From NCBI GenBank assembly GCA_035295125.1, contig DATGJP010000117.1:1-64000 (forward strand): DNA of 64,000 nt. Reading direction: 5' to 3'. The DNA is from JAICMB01 sp035295125 (GTDB taxonomy: Bacteria > Acidobacteriota > Terriglobia > Bryobacterales > Bryobacteraceae). Of this stretch, positions 49,506 to 58,888 are shown in pieces (within the stretch, counting starts at the first letter, position 1; each line of letters begins with the position of its first letter). The notes below the pieces were generated by a model that saw only the letters and a program-made list of their open reading frames with translations, did no database searches and was not told the origin of the DNA. Both the position numbers and the translations under genes were made by a program.

Positions 49506-51968
49506 ATGTCCACACTCACGCAGGACATCCGTTACGGCGTCCGCATGCTTGGCAAAAACCCCGGTTTCACAAGCATCGCCGTAATCGCGATGGCGCTCGG
49601 CATTGGCGCCAACACAGCCATCTTCAGCGTCGTTAATGGAGTGTTACTCCAGCCGCTGCCCTATGCCCAACCGGACCGCTTGTTCCGCCTCGGTGAAACG
49701 TCGCCTGACTTTACGAGCATGTCGGTCGCGTACCCCAACTTCCGCGACTGGAAGGACCAGTCCCAGAGCTTTTCCAGCCTGGCAGCGGTCCGCTGGGAGG
49801 AGTATGACGTCACCGGCGGGTCCCAACCCGAGCACGTGAGTGCCAAGATGGTCACCACCAACTTCTTCCGCACTTTCGGAATCAACCCGACGCTCGGCCG
49901 GAATTTCGACGCGCACACCGACCGCCTGGGGGCCGCGCCCGTCGTCATGATTAGCGGCGGTCTGTGGGCCCGGCGCTATGGTTCTAATCCCTCGGTCATC
50001 GGAACGCAAATCATCCTGAATGGAGGAAGCTACACCATCGTGGGCGTCGCGCCCGCCGATTTTCAATTCGAAGGCAAGGCCGACGTCTATACGCTTTTGG
50101 AGCAGTGGGACGACCTGATGGCCCGCTCTCGTGAAATGCACCCGGGTATCTACGTGGTGGGCCGCCTCAAGCCCGGTGTCACGCAAGCCCAGGCGCAATC
50201 CGAAATGACTGCCATCGCCGCCCACCTGGCCAACGCCTATCCGAAATCGAACTCCAAGCATGGCATCAATATCGTGCCGCTGAGCCGCATCGTTATCGGA
50301 AATGTCCGGCCGACCCTGCTGGTCCTTTTAGGCGCGGTGGGTTTTGTGCTTCTGATCGCCTGCGCCAACGTCGCGAACCTCCTGCTCGCCCGCTTCACGC
50401 AACGCCAGAAAGAAATCGCAATTCGTTCCGCCATGGGCGCGGGCCACCGCCGGATCGTACGCCAACTACTCACCGAAAGCGTACTGCTGGCGCTGGCCGG
50501 CGGCATTGCCGGGTTGGCCATCGCACGCTGGGGCACGAAAGCCGTAATGGCGGCTGTGCCGGGCGGCCTGCCTCGCATGGAAAACATACGGATGGACGGA
50601 TGGGTGCTCGCTTTCACGCTGGGCGTAGCGCTCCTCACCGGAATTGTGTTCGGATTGGCGCCGGCCCTCCAACTCTCCGCGGTCGACCTGCACGACATGC
50701 TGAAGGAAGGTACCCGCGGGTCATCGGCCGGACGCCGCCGCCTCCGTAGTCTGCTCGTCGTTTGCGAGGTGGCCGCCGCATTGGTGCTGCTCGCGGGCGC
50801 CGGTCTCATGCTGCGGACCATGTGGAGTCTCAGCGGTTTGAATCCGGGATTTACTCCCGACCATGTGCTGACCTTTTCTGTGGGACTCTCGCCGGCCAAC
50901 ATTACCACGACTGACCGCATTCTGGAGACGTGGCAGCAGACGGTCGAACACGTTCAGAACGTGCCCGGAGTGAGCAAGGCGTCGATCTCTACATTGATCC
51001 CTCTGGCCGGGAATGACAACGAAATTCCCTTCTATGTGTTCGGCCGCCCGCGCCCCACTTCCCAGGGCGACATGTCCTGGGCGCTGTTGACGCTGACGGA
51101 CCCCGGCTATCAGCAGGCCATGAACATTCCGATGCTGCGCGGCCGCTTTGTAGAACCGCGGGACATGCGCCGAAACTCGCACATCGTCGTCATCGACGAG
51201 GTTATGGCGCGTACTCTCTTCCCGCACGAAGACGCTGTCGGTAAGAGCATCGTGGTCGCCGACCTGAGCGGTGACATGGGCCCCGAAATGTCGATCCCGT
51301 TGCAGATTGTTGGTGTAATCGGGCACGTCAGTCACTGGGGGCTGGACAGCGACGCCACCGCGCGCGTCCGCAATCAGTTGTACATGCCCCTGTCGCAGAT
51401 CCCCGATCAGTTCATGAAGAGCACCACCCAATTCACCACCTTCGTAGTTCGAACGGCAATCGAGCCGCTCGCCACGGTCTCAGCCATCCGCGCCGCTGTA
51501 CTTGAAACCGGCAACGATCAGCCGGTTTACGATGTTCGCACCATGAATCAAATCATCACAGCGTCTATGGCCGACCGGCGCTTCTCCATGCTTCTGCTCG
51601 GCATCTTCGCCGCGCTGGCGCTGTTGCTCGCCGTGGTTGGCATTTACGGAGTGATCTCGTACACGGTCGCCCAGCGCACGCGCGAAATCGGCATACGCAT
51701 GGCGCTGGGTGCCGCACAATCCGATGTGCTGAAGGTGGTGGTATCGCAGGGCATGATGCCGGTATTGACAGGCCTCGCCATCGGACTGGCCGCGTCGTTC
51801 GGGCTCACACGTCTGATGTCCGGCATGCTCTACGGCGTAAAAGCGGGCGACCCGTTGACTCTGATCGGTGTGTCCCTGACTCTGGCCGCCGTGGCTCTAC
51901 TCGCCACCCTGATTCCCGCGCGCCGCGCCATCCGGATTCCCGCGGTAGTCGCGCTGCGCTCGGAGTAA
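49506..51968 (+). CDS. ADOP/MacB-type ABC transporter permease (copy 2)
   Basis: An 820-residue paralogue of the permease at 34-36 kb with the same layout. Markers are ALGIGANTAIFSVVNGVLLQP, IACANVANLLLARFTQRQKE and VVGIYGVISYTVAQRTRE, plus a C-terminal PARRAIRIPAVVALRSE. Two FtsX domains and two MacB core domains are inferred from these. As with copy 1, no ATPase gene is next to it. It starts 89 bases after the peroxiredoxin. Confidence 0.92.
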   Translation: MSTLTQDIRYGVRMLGKNPGFTSIAVIAMALGIGANTAIFSVVNGVLLQPLPYAQPDRLFRLGETSPDFTSMSVAYPNFRDWKDQSQSFSSLAAVRWEEYDVTGGSQPEHVSAKMVTTNFFRTFGINPTLGRNFDAHTDRLGAAPVVMISGGLWARRYGSNPSVIGTQIILNGGSYTIVGVAPADFQFEGKADVYTLLEQWDDLMARSREMHPGIYVVGRLKPGVTQAQAQSEMTAIAAHLANAYPKSNSKHGINIVPLSRIVIGNVRPTLLVLLGAVGFVLLIACANVANLLLARFTQRQKEIAIRSAMGAGHRRIVRQLLTESVLLALAGGIAGLAIARWGTKAVMAAVPGGLPRMENIRMDGWVLAFTLGVALLTGIVFGLAPALQLSAVDLHDMLKEGTRGSSAGRRRLRSLLVVCEVAAALVLLAGAGLMLRTMWSLSGLNPGFTPDHVLTFSVGLSPANITTTDRILETWQQTVEHVQNVPGVSKASISTLIPLAGNDNEIPFYVFGRPRPTSQGDMSWALLTLTDPGYQQAMNIPMLRGRFVEPRDMRRNSHIVVIDEVMARTLFPHEDAVGKSIVVADLSGDMGPEMSIPLQIVGVIGHVSHWGLDSDATARVRNQLYMPLSQIPDQFMKSTTQFTTFVVRTAIEPLATVSAIRAAVLETGNDQPVYDVRTMNQIITASMADRRFSMLLLGIFAALALLLAVVGIYGVISYTVAQRTREIGIRMALGAAQSDVLKVVVSQGMMPVLTGLAIGLAASFGLTRLMSGMLYGVKAGDPLTLIGVSLTLAAVALLATLIPARRAIRIPAVVALRSE

Positions 51969-52001
51969 AATAACACCTGACTGTTGCCGTCAGGAGAGCT
52001 C

Positions 52002-52334
52002 ATGGCATGCAATAATCTGCAGCCCTCAAGCGGACCATACTATCTGGCCCCCGGGGGTACCGCTCGAATTACCATGTGGTACGGAAACCCAGGCGATGAT
52101 CATGGCGCGCAGTGGATCATGGCACATCCACTTCCGGGGGAGTATCCGTGCGAACTCGTAGTTTCCGACTTCTCAAAGAGTCTGGATTACGGATTAGTAG
52201 GAGCAGGATCTGGTGGCAGTTTCGATTACAGCCAGGCGTCGCCTTATTATCGATACGCAGTAACGGTAACCAACTGGGGACCGCATGGTGACCGATTCAA
52301 TCTCCAGGGTGGCGCAACGACTGATCTGAGGTGA
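52002..52334 (+). CDS. Unrecognised small beta-rich protein
   Basis: A 110-residue protein with an AGGAG site before ATG 52002. It has no signal peptide and is rich in Gly, Ser, Tyr and Trp (PYYLAPGGTARITMWYGNPG, YAVTVTNWGPHGDRF). The alternating pattern suggests a beta-sandwich such as a lectin- or adhesin-like fold. I do not recognise it. The 216 bases after it show nothing convincing. Confidence 0.55.
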   Translation: MACNNLQPSSGPYYLAPGGTARITMWYGNPGDDHGAQWIMAHPLPGEYPCELVVSDFSKSLDYGLVGAGSGGSFDYSQASPYYRYAVTVTNWGPHGDRFNLQGGATTDLR

Positions 52335-52550
52335 CTCGAATCATAAGCAAAGCAGAAACAATGATCGAAATGTTGTTCGTGACGGACAAGGAAGGCCGCA
52401 TCATCGTTGACTCGTTTCCGGCAGGCGAGCCCAGCACCGACAGCCATTGCGACTTTACCCGGCCAGCAAATTCACCGGACCCAAGTACCGGCTTCCATTG
52501 CAGGTCTCAAGGGCCACCATCGAACCCGCGAACTCACGATTAATTCTTAA

Positions 52551-53210
52551 CTAATTCCCCACACCGGCCGCCGGCATCTGCTCATCCACTAAGCGGCTGA
52601 ACCGGCGCCCCGCCATGGCGCTCAATGCCACCATGAGCACGATGGCGACGGTATGCGGCACATTCGAAAGCCAGGCAGCACGAGCCACCGAATTGCTGTA
52701 AACAATGATCACGCGCAGAATCGAATCCAGGCCCAGCCCCACGCCAAAACCAAAGGTGAGAAACCGGTGCGTACGTCGAAACTCCGCCGACCGCTCCCAT
52801 GCGCGCTCGAAAGCAGCGAGCCGCTCCGGACCGCCTTTCGCAGCCATCGGACGCGATCCGGCGAAACTGACGGGCCGCTCCGCGAAAGCGGAGAACATCA
52901 GGTAAACGGCCGCGCACCCGGTATAGAACGAAGGCCGAATCAGCATTAACCGGGGATCGCGCAGAAAGATCATCAAGGCGATCGATACCCCGATCTCGGC
53001 CACCACCAGCCCGCCAACCGAATCCAGCCCTTTGCGCCGGATCGTGTTTACGGTGGTTGTGACGATTGCGACAATGCCGCCCGCCGTAAGCGCCCACACC
53101 CCTTTCGCCCCGAACTCGGACGCGATCAGGTAGGCAAGAAACGGCGCAACGATATCAACGAGAAATGGAAGCCAGAGACGCATCGGATTTTGCGGTTTGC
53201 TCTCTTGCAT
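52551..53210 (-). CDS. VC0807-like integral membrane protein
   Basis: A 219-residue protein with about five membrane helices, the loop SIALMIFLRDPRLMLIRPSFYTG and a C-terminal helix ending MVALSAMAGRRFSRLV, resembling VC0807-family proteins of unknown function. It is the last gene of the padR-glycosidase-membrane operon and its start overlaps the preceding stop (TGATG). Confidence 0.7.
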   Translation of the reverse strand: MQESKPQNPMRLWLPFLVDIVAPFLAYLIASEFGAKGVWALTAGGIVAIVTTTVNTIRRKGLDSVGGLVVAEIGVSIALMIFLRDPRLMLIRPSFYTGCAAVYLMFSAFAERPVSFAGSRPMAAKGGPERLAAFERAWERSAEFRRTHRFLTFGFGVGLGLDSILRVIIVYSNSVARAAWLSNVPHTVAIVLMVALSAMAGRRFSRLVDEQMPAAGVGN

Positions 53211-54625
53211 CACGCCTCCACGTAAAGCGGAGTGATCGATAGCAGCACGCGGATCCGGCCATGTTCCACCGCAACCGGAACCGGCGCGCCGAAGGCGTCG
53301 GTGGCAGTGGCTGACGGCGCGACCCAATCCCAATCAAACGGGCGCGGCGGCAAATCCTCGCCCGAGAATGCATCGCGGCGTTCCCAGGCCACGTGGAGCG
53401 GCCCCCGGGCGCCGCGATCCACCTCGAACAGAAACACCGATTCGTGTTCCGGCGTAGCAACACGCCGAACCGACCGCACTTCCGCCAGAATTTGCGCCAT
53501 GCGGGCAAACACATCCGCCGACAGGGTCCGCCGCGTCAGCGCCTCGCCTTCGAGGCCCAGCAGCCCGATCTTGGCGTACATCAGCGTCATTAGGTCGCAC
53601 GTCTCGCCGTGAACATCGAGGAGGTCCCAATACAGCGTTTTCCGAACGCCCGCGGACAATGCGAGGACATTCCGCATGACGATGCTGCGCGACTGGATGC
53701 GCTGATACTTGGCATCCAGTTCGGCGGGGCAATCCAACATGAACATTTGCGTCTGCGGCGGAAGCGCTGCCATGTTGGCGTACAGTTCCTGGATGCGTTC
53801 CGTGATCCGGGGATCCTGCGGCGGCGACCAGTGCTCCACTAGTTCGCGGTACTGGTGGTTTTCGCGGAACTCGAAGAGATTTGGCCCGCCATATTCGGTA
53901 CAGATGATGGGCTTGTCGTAACCGTTGGCCTGCATCCTACGCCGCATGTGCTCAACTCGAGCCACGATGCTATAGGGATCTCCATACAGGCGCAGATCGA
54001 AAATGTCGAAGGCATTCCCACCTTCTCGGAGTACGTAATCGAAGAACGCCAGCGATTTTTCCTGCTGCGGAAACGGCTCCATCCGCATCCCGGGCAGGAG
54101 AACCATTTCCGGCGGCACGAACATTCCATCGTAGCCGCCCACGACGACGACAGCGTCCGGATCGCCATCTTTCACCGCGCGATAGAACACCCGTAGTTGG
54201 GCAACGAACTGCTCTTTGGTGCCGGACCAGAACACCGGATTATTCGGCTCGGCGTCGTTCTGCCAATACCGCACACGGCCCCGGCAGCGCTCTACCGTCC
54301 GACGCACGAAACGGTAATACTCTTCGAGATCCTTGGCCGGCGAAGGCGGCAGGATCGCTGAAGGACGCTCTGTGGCCCACTGCGAAGCCGAGAAGATGGA
54401 GATTAGCCCTTCCTCGGGTGTGGCCAGTTGTTCAACAAAGGCATTCAACGCGCTCCAATCAAAGCGTCCCGGCTCCGGCTCGATCTGCTGCCAGAACAGG
54501 TAAACCTTCGTGAATCCCGCGCCGAGCTCACGCAATTGGGGCATATATATGGCCGGCGGAACGCCGCTGTAGCCGTATAAAATGAACCACGCGACGCCAA
54601 ACGGAGACTCATTTTCGCCGATCAT
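53210..54625 (-). CDS. Clan GH-A glycosidase-like protein
   Basis: A 471-residue TIM-barrel hydrolase. The putative acid/base Glu lies in YWQNDAEPNN and the nucleophile Glu in PIICTEYGGP, the two strand ends expected in clan GH-A (for example GH39 or GH5). TKVYLFWQQIEPEPGRFDW and ISIFSASQWATERP fit the substrate channel. No signal peptide is seen, so it is probably cytoplasmic. It overlaps padR by 4 bases, which shows direct co-expression with that regulator. Confidence 0.78.
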   Translation of the reverse strand: MIGENESPFGVAWFILYGYSGVPPAIYMPQLRELGAGFTKVYLFWQQIEPEPGRFDWSALNAFVEQLATPEEGLISIFSASQWATERPSAILPPSPAKDLEEYYRFVRRTVERCRGRVRYWQNDAEPNNPVFWSGTKEQFVAQLRVFYRAVKDGDPDAVVVVGGYDGMFVPPEMVLLPGMRMEPFPQQEKSLAFFDYVLREGGNAFDIFDLRLYGDPYSIVARVEHMRRRMQANGYDKPIICTEYGGPNLFEFRENHQYRELVEHWSPPQDPRITERIQELYANMAALPPQTQMFMLDCPAELDAKYQRIQSRSIVMRNVLALSAGVRKTLYWDLLDVHGETCDLMTLMYAKIGLLGLEGEALTRRTLSADVFARMAQILAEVRSVRRVATPEHESVFLFEVDRGARGPLHVAWERRDAFSGEDLPPRPFDWDWVAPSATATDAFGAPVPVAVEHGRIRVLLSITPLYVEA

Positions 54626-55230
54626 GGCCGCCTCCCGGACCTGGTCTTTGAATCCCGGGGACGTATCTCGCTGAGAATCTCGTCGATGTCCCACCGCAAT
54701 GCTCCCGATTCCAGTTCCCGAAGAGTACTCCGGACCCAGGAGAGTTCGGCGGCCCGCATCGCCCGCGCGTACTCGGATTCGATCAGGTGAATTCGGGGTA
54801 GACGCGACTGCGCCTCGGCCAGGAGACCATCCAGGCTCGCGATCTCCTCCTTCAGACGCTCGGCGCGGCCGGCCATATCAATAATGGCGTCCTCAGGCGT
54901 GAGGTGAACGAGAAAGCTGAGTGACCCCATGAAATGGGACCGCTCGTTTTGAGGCAGCGCGATGAATTTCCGCAGCCATTCCACCAGCGCGGCTTTGCCG
55001 GCGGCCAGAATACGATACGTCGTTCGCTCCGGGCGCAGCCCATTGCGGCTGGTACTCCCGGCTTTGATCAGTTGCGCCGCTTCAAGCCGGCCGATGGCGT
55101 GATACAACGACCCGCGCTTGAGCACCAGAATTGCGTCCTTATGGCGCTCCTTCAGCACCTTCTGGATCTCGTACGGGTGCATCGGACGCTCGCGAAGAAG
55201 CGAGAGAACCGCGATTTCCCAAAGTCCCAT
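54622..55230 (-). CDS. PadR-family regulator
   Basis: A 202-residue regulator with the PadR winged helix (IAVLSLLRERPMHPYEIQKVL, RGSLYHAIGRLEAAQLI) and a longer C-terminal coiled-coil domain of about 90 residues, as in subfamily-2 members. It is the first gene of its operon. A perfect inverted repeat with 12-base arms overlaps its start codon, consistent with tight autorepression. No ligand can be predicted; phenolic acids are the known effectors in PadR itself. Confidence 0.9.
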   Translation of the reverse strand: MGLWEIAVLSLLRERPMHPYEIQKVLKERHKDAILVLKRGSLYHAIGRLEAAQLIKAGSTSRNGLRPERTTYRILAAGKAALVEWLRKFIALPQNERSHFMGSLSFLVHLTPEDAIIDMAGRAERLKEEIASLDGLLAEAQSRLPRIHLIESEYARAMRAAELSWVRSTLRELESGALRWDIDEILSEIRPRDSKTRSGRRP

Positions 55231-55261
55231 GTAGAATAGCTCTCTTGAACTATTCTACATG
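55228..55261. promoter_or_regulatory. Perfect 12-bp-arm palindrome: PadR operator
   Basis: CATGTAGAATAG (55228-55239) and CTATTCTACATG (55250-55261) are exact reverse complements around a 10-base spacer. The left arm contains the ATG of padR, and the right arm ends 3 bases before the stop of the neighbouring cytochrome peroxidase. A -10-like TAGAAT lies inside the arm. The site must serve as the operator and core promoter of padR at once. Confidence 0.75.
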
Positions 55262-55263
55262 AG

Positions 55264-57102
55264 CTAGTTTATAGGAACCGAACACGCATCCTGCAGCGTA
55301 TGCGCCCGCGATCCATCCGTTCCCACACCCTGCAACAATTCGATGAATGTCTGCAGGGGAACCGCGTTGCCTCCCTGCCCTACTTCGGGAATTCCCGCCC
55401 ATTTGTCGGCGGCGCTGAGTTGAAACATGGAATTCGAGGTGTCCAGCACCACCGACGCGGCGTCCGTCGACTGCTCTCCAACCGGCACGCATATTTCCGG
55501 ATGATCGAACGGAGCGCGTTCATAACGCACGCGATCGTCGCTCAATGCCTTCAGGAATGCAACAATCGCGTCGCGGTCGGCCTGGCTGAAGTTCTTGTTC
55601 CCGATTCCTGGGCCCAGGTTGCCGCCTTCTGGAAAATCCCCACCCCGCGAATAGAAATCGATCACCTGCTCCAACGTCGCTTGACCGCCGTTGTGTTGAT
55701 ACGGACCAGTGAACTCGACGTTTCTCAGCGCGGGCGCCTTGAACAGTCCCTGCACAACGGCCAGGGGCGCGCCGTTCACGACCGCTCGGGACAGCGGATT
55801 TCCGAACACGTCCGTGCCGCCCAGCCCCACATCGTCGCTGATGGGCCGGACGCCGGTGCGGAAAAATCCGCGGTCCGGCAGAGGGCCCCGTCCCGGCCCC
55901 GGCCCGCCACGATTCTGTGTCACACCCGAATACGACGCCAGCGTCAACTCGGCGCCCGCATGGCAATTGGTGCAATTGCCGCGGCCTTGAAACAGTTGCA
56001 ATCCCCGTTGTTCCTGAGGCGTGAGGGCCGACGAATTACCGTCAAAGAACTGGTCGACGCGGGAATCGTCCGCGCGCAAGGTCGATTCGTAGGCCTGAAT
56101 CGCCAATCCCCAGAACAGCCCGAAATTGTACTGCTCTACCGTGAACTCCCCGTCCGGCGCCGGCGTGCCGAAAACATCGACCAACTGGTCCGACTGCCAA
56201 TAGTCAGGAGCGAACGCCGCCTCAACGAGAGCCTGATAAGAGGTGACCTGAAGTCCTCGGCGGCCTGCGACTGCATACGTGCCAAGTACGCTGTCGTCGG
56301 GCGCAACGCGCTGCAGTGCCAGCGGCTGCAGCGACAAAACTTTCTGTCCGATTTGCGCCCAGGAGCGACCTTCGTATGACATTTCCCCGGAATTCAGCGC
56401 CGGGCCAACGGACTGCGAAGCAAGACTCGAGTTCGTTACTTCGACGGCTTCCAAGACAGGCGCGCCGCTCGAAACATTCAAAGCGTGGAGCCCGGTATCG
56501 GAAACGCCGAACGGAGTCGCGCCGGTGAAGATATCGCTCGCGCGACCATCCCAGAAGTTGCGAAAGTTGAACACCGCGTTGATGACCGAAGGAGCATTGC
56601 GCGTTGTCACCTGGCGTGTGTTGATGCCGTTCAAGGAGAATGCCGGCGCATCCGTGAGGTCGTTGCCCATCTCCGCCGGGTTGCCGGGAACAATGGCCGT
56701 GAGGAGCCGCCGGAGTATGGCCGCCGACCCGGTCACCGCCGACGTATCGCGCACTACCGCCGACCGGTTGTTATTGGGATTCGATAGCAGATGAAACGGG
56801 AAATCAGAGTCCGTCAGGACTGCATTCGGCACCATGCCGCTGCTGAAATTGGAAAGCTGGTTCTGAACGCGGTGGTCCGCCCCGGCGTGAAAATGGCAAC
56901 TGGCGCATGCGAGGCGCCCATCGCTGCCAGATTGCATATCCCAGAACAGCGCCTTGCCGAGAACGATGAGAGCCGTCTGATCCTGCACATACTGGTTCAG
57001 GCTGGAACGCTCCGGCAGCGTCACTCGTTTGAGCGATCCGACCGGTTGGGCCACTCCGATGGCCGCGGCAAAAAGCAGCACAGACGAACGAACAAGGGTC
57101 AT
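55264..57102 (-). CDS. Di-heme cytochrome c peroxidase (MauG/CcpA type)
   Basis: A 612-residue secreted protein with signal peptide about 1-19 and two c-type heme sites: CASCH at 66-70 and CTNCH near 380. Other features such as GKALFWDMQSGSDG and the axial-ligand segments around the second heme (GPYQHNGGQATLEQV) are typical. It reduces peroxide or oxidises protein substrates in the periplasm. The reading frame ends 3 bases from the PadR palindrome. There is no obvious heme-delivery gene nearby. Confidence 0.92.
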   Translation of the reverse strand: MTLVRSSVLLFAAAIGVAQPVGSLKRVTLPERSSLNQYVQDQTALIVLGKALFWDMQSGSDGRLACASCHFHAGADHRVQNQLSNFSSGMVPNAVLTDSDFPFHLLSNPNNNRSAVVRDTSAVTGSAAILRRLLTAIVPGNPAEMGNDLTDAPAFSLNGINTRQVTTRNAPSVINAVFNFRNFWDGRASDIFTGATPFGVSDTGLHALNVSSGAPVLEAVEVTNSSLASQSVGPALNSGEMSYEGRSWAQIGQKVLSLQPLALQRVAPDDSVLGTYAVAGRRGLQVTSYQALVEAAFAPDYWQSDQLVDVFGTPAPDGEFTVEQYNFGLFWGLAIQAYESTLRADDSRVDQFFDGNSSALTPQEQRGLQLFQGRGNCTNCHAGAELTLASYSGVTQNRGGPGPGRGPLPDRGFFRTGVRPISDDVGLGGTDVFGNPLSRAVVNGAPLAVVQGLFKAPALRNVEFTGPYQHNGGQATLEQVIDFYSRGGDFPEGGNLGPGIGNKNFSQADRDAIVAFLKALSDDRVRYERAPFDHPEICVPVGEQSTDAASVVLDTSNSMFQLSAADKWAGIPEVGQGGNAVPLQTFIELLQGVGTDGSRAHTLQDACSVPIN

Positions 57103-57175
57103 GGTCTATTAACGTCGCCTGCGCTGCCCGAGTTGTGTTAAGACGCGTTAAACCTCAATCGAGAGGCGGTTTCGG

Positions 57176-58780
57176 CTAACCCCGTTGCGCCTGCTCCTCC
57201 CAGAACTTCCGGATCTCGCAGCGCGGATCGTTCTCCACGCGCACTTCACGATCGAAGAGCATCGTCGCGCGCTGATTCGCGTCATATGCGGGCCAGTGTG
57301 GAATCTTGGAGTTATTGGGATTGCCTTCGCGCGCCAATGTCACCCACGTGGTCGCAAAACGGGACCACAGCGCCCGCTGTTCGTCCGATCCGCTGCCGCC
57401 AATCCCATCGCGATAACTATTGAACGTCGCGGAAACGTCGGTGCCGTGCACCGCGCCGAACCGTCCGCCGAATCCGGGGCTCGCAAAGGTCCAGAGATAC
57501 ATGTAGACCGGGGCTTTCCCGGCCGCGGACTTCCGTTCCGATTGCAGAATCGCACTGCGCCGTCCGCCGGCATCGGTATCGATCTGCGCCTGGATCAGAT
57601 AAGGCGATTTCTGCGGGTATCGCGCGCGATACATGGCCAGCATCGGCTCCGCCTTCGCCCCGTAGCGCTGGTTCATCATGGTGCGCAGACCTTCTTCGGT
57701 CAAATCGAAGTTGGTCAACCGCAGCGCGGCGTCTTCGAGCGTGGTTGAGACAATAATCGGCACATCCGCTGACTCCGGCGGTGCAGTGGGGTCGAAAGGA
57801 TGGTGCGGCAAAACCTTGCCGTCGACTACCGGCGAGAAGTTTACGCCGGTGAGGCTGGCCTGTGCTTCCAGAATCTGCTGCCACGGCACCTTCTGAATGT
57901 CCGCAATATTCGACTTGTTGATACCGAGTTTTGAAAGCAGCATTTCCGCCGATTTGGTCGCCGCTTCCGGCGTGGCCGAGCGAATGGCCGAGCCGCTCTG
58001 AATGCCCGCCGCGCGGAAAAGGCCTTTTGCCGACGGAATCGCGAGCATAGTTGATGTCTTCGCCCCCCCTCCCGATTGCCCGAAGATCATGACCTTCGCG
58101 GGATCGCCGCCAAAATTCTCAGCATTGTCACGTACCCACTCGAGCGAGGCGACGAGGTCCATCATGCCGGCAATCCCGGCGTATGCAAACTCCGGCGGAG
58201 CGCCGACGCCTGCCAGGTTCAGATATCCCAGGCTCGCCAGCCGATGATTCACGGTCACGACAACGCAATCCGTGAGTCTCGAAAGCTGCGTGCCGTCATA
58301 CTGCGGCCCATTGCCCGAGCCGGTGGCGAACCCGCCGCCGTGGAACGACACCATGACCGGCCGCTTCGCGCCATCTTTGATTCCGGGGGTCCAGACATTC
58401 AACGTGAGAACGTCCTCACCCATTCCCGTGCCGTAGTGTAGATCCCACTGGATAAGTTGACCGTAGTCGCCGGTGGGTGGCGATATGGTCTGCGGGGAAA
58501 TCTGACCGTACGCATAGCATTCCCTGACGCCCTTCCAGGCGGCCGGTTTTTGGGGCGGCATGAAGCGGTTCTTGCCGGCAGTGGACGCGCCGTAAGGGAC
58601 CCCCTTGAACTCCTTAATCCCCGCGTTCTGGATTCCCTGCACTTTGCCATAGGTCGTATCGGTGGTGTAGAAGAGCTGGCTGCTGCGTGTGGATCCTCCT
58701 GCTTGCTCCTGGGCGAAGCCTTTGGTTGTGACAGCATATCCGGCCCCGAGGGCGGTTAAGAATGAGCGTCGGTTGACCAT
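57176..58780 (-). CDS. Type-B carboxylesterase with Tat-like signal
   Basis: A 534-residue para-nitrobenzyl esterase-like protein. The signal NRRSFLTALGAGYAV follows the ATG at 58780; an earlier in-frame start lacks it. It has the oxyanion FHGGGFATGSG, the nucleophile Ser in FGQSGGGAK, the acid in the DxGG/RxS region and His in AVHGTDVSATF. The substrate is unknown. It is distinct in sequence from the esterase at 0.7-2.3 kb. Confidence 0.9.
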   Translation of the reverse strand: MVNRRSFLTALGAGYAVTTKGFAQEQAGGSTRSSQLFYTTDTTYGKVQGIQNAGIKEFKGVPYGASTAGKNRFMPPQKPAAWKGVRECYAYGQISPQTISPPTGDYGQLIQWDLHYGTGMGEDVLTLNVWTPGIKDGAKRPVMVSFHGGGFATGSGNGPQYDGTQLSRLTDCVVVTVNHRLASLGYLNLAGVGAPPEFAYAGIAGMMDLVASLEWVRDNAENFGGDPAKVMIFGQSGGGAKTSTMLAIPSAKGLFRAAGIQSGSAIRSATPEAATKSAEMLLSKLGINKSNIADIQKVPWQQILEAQASLTGVNFSPVVDGKVLPHHPFDPTAPPESADVPIIVSTTLEDAALRLTNFDLTEEGLRTMMNQRYGAKAEPMLAMYRARYPQKSPYLIQAQIDTDAGGRRSAILQSERKSAAGKAPVYMYLWTFASPGFGGRFGAVHGTDVSATFNSYRDGIGGSGSDEQRALWSRFATTWVTLAREGNPNNSKIPHWPAYDANQRATMLFDREVRVENDPRCEIRKFWEEQAQRG

Positions 58781-58888
58781 GCGCGGTCTCCTTTCTGGGC
58801 CAGTATACTCCAAAATCCAGACCTACCGACCGGACGGTGGGTAGTCGTGCTACCCGCCCTAACCTCGCTTGCGCCAAGAATAATAGGC

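Noticed and set aside
52331..52543. 70-codon frame after the small beta-rich protein
   Set aside because: No convincing start signal, and the tail composition (many Pro and Ser in a row of short turns) looks like noncoding sequence.
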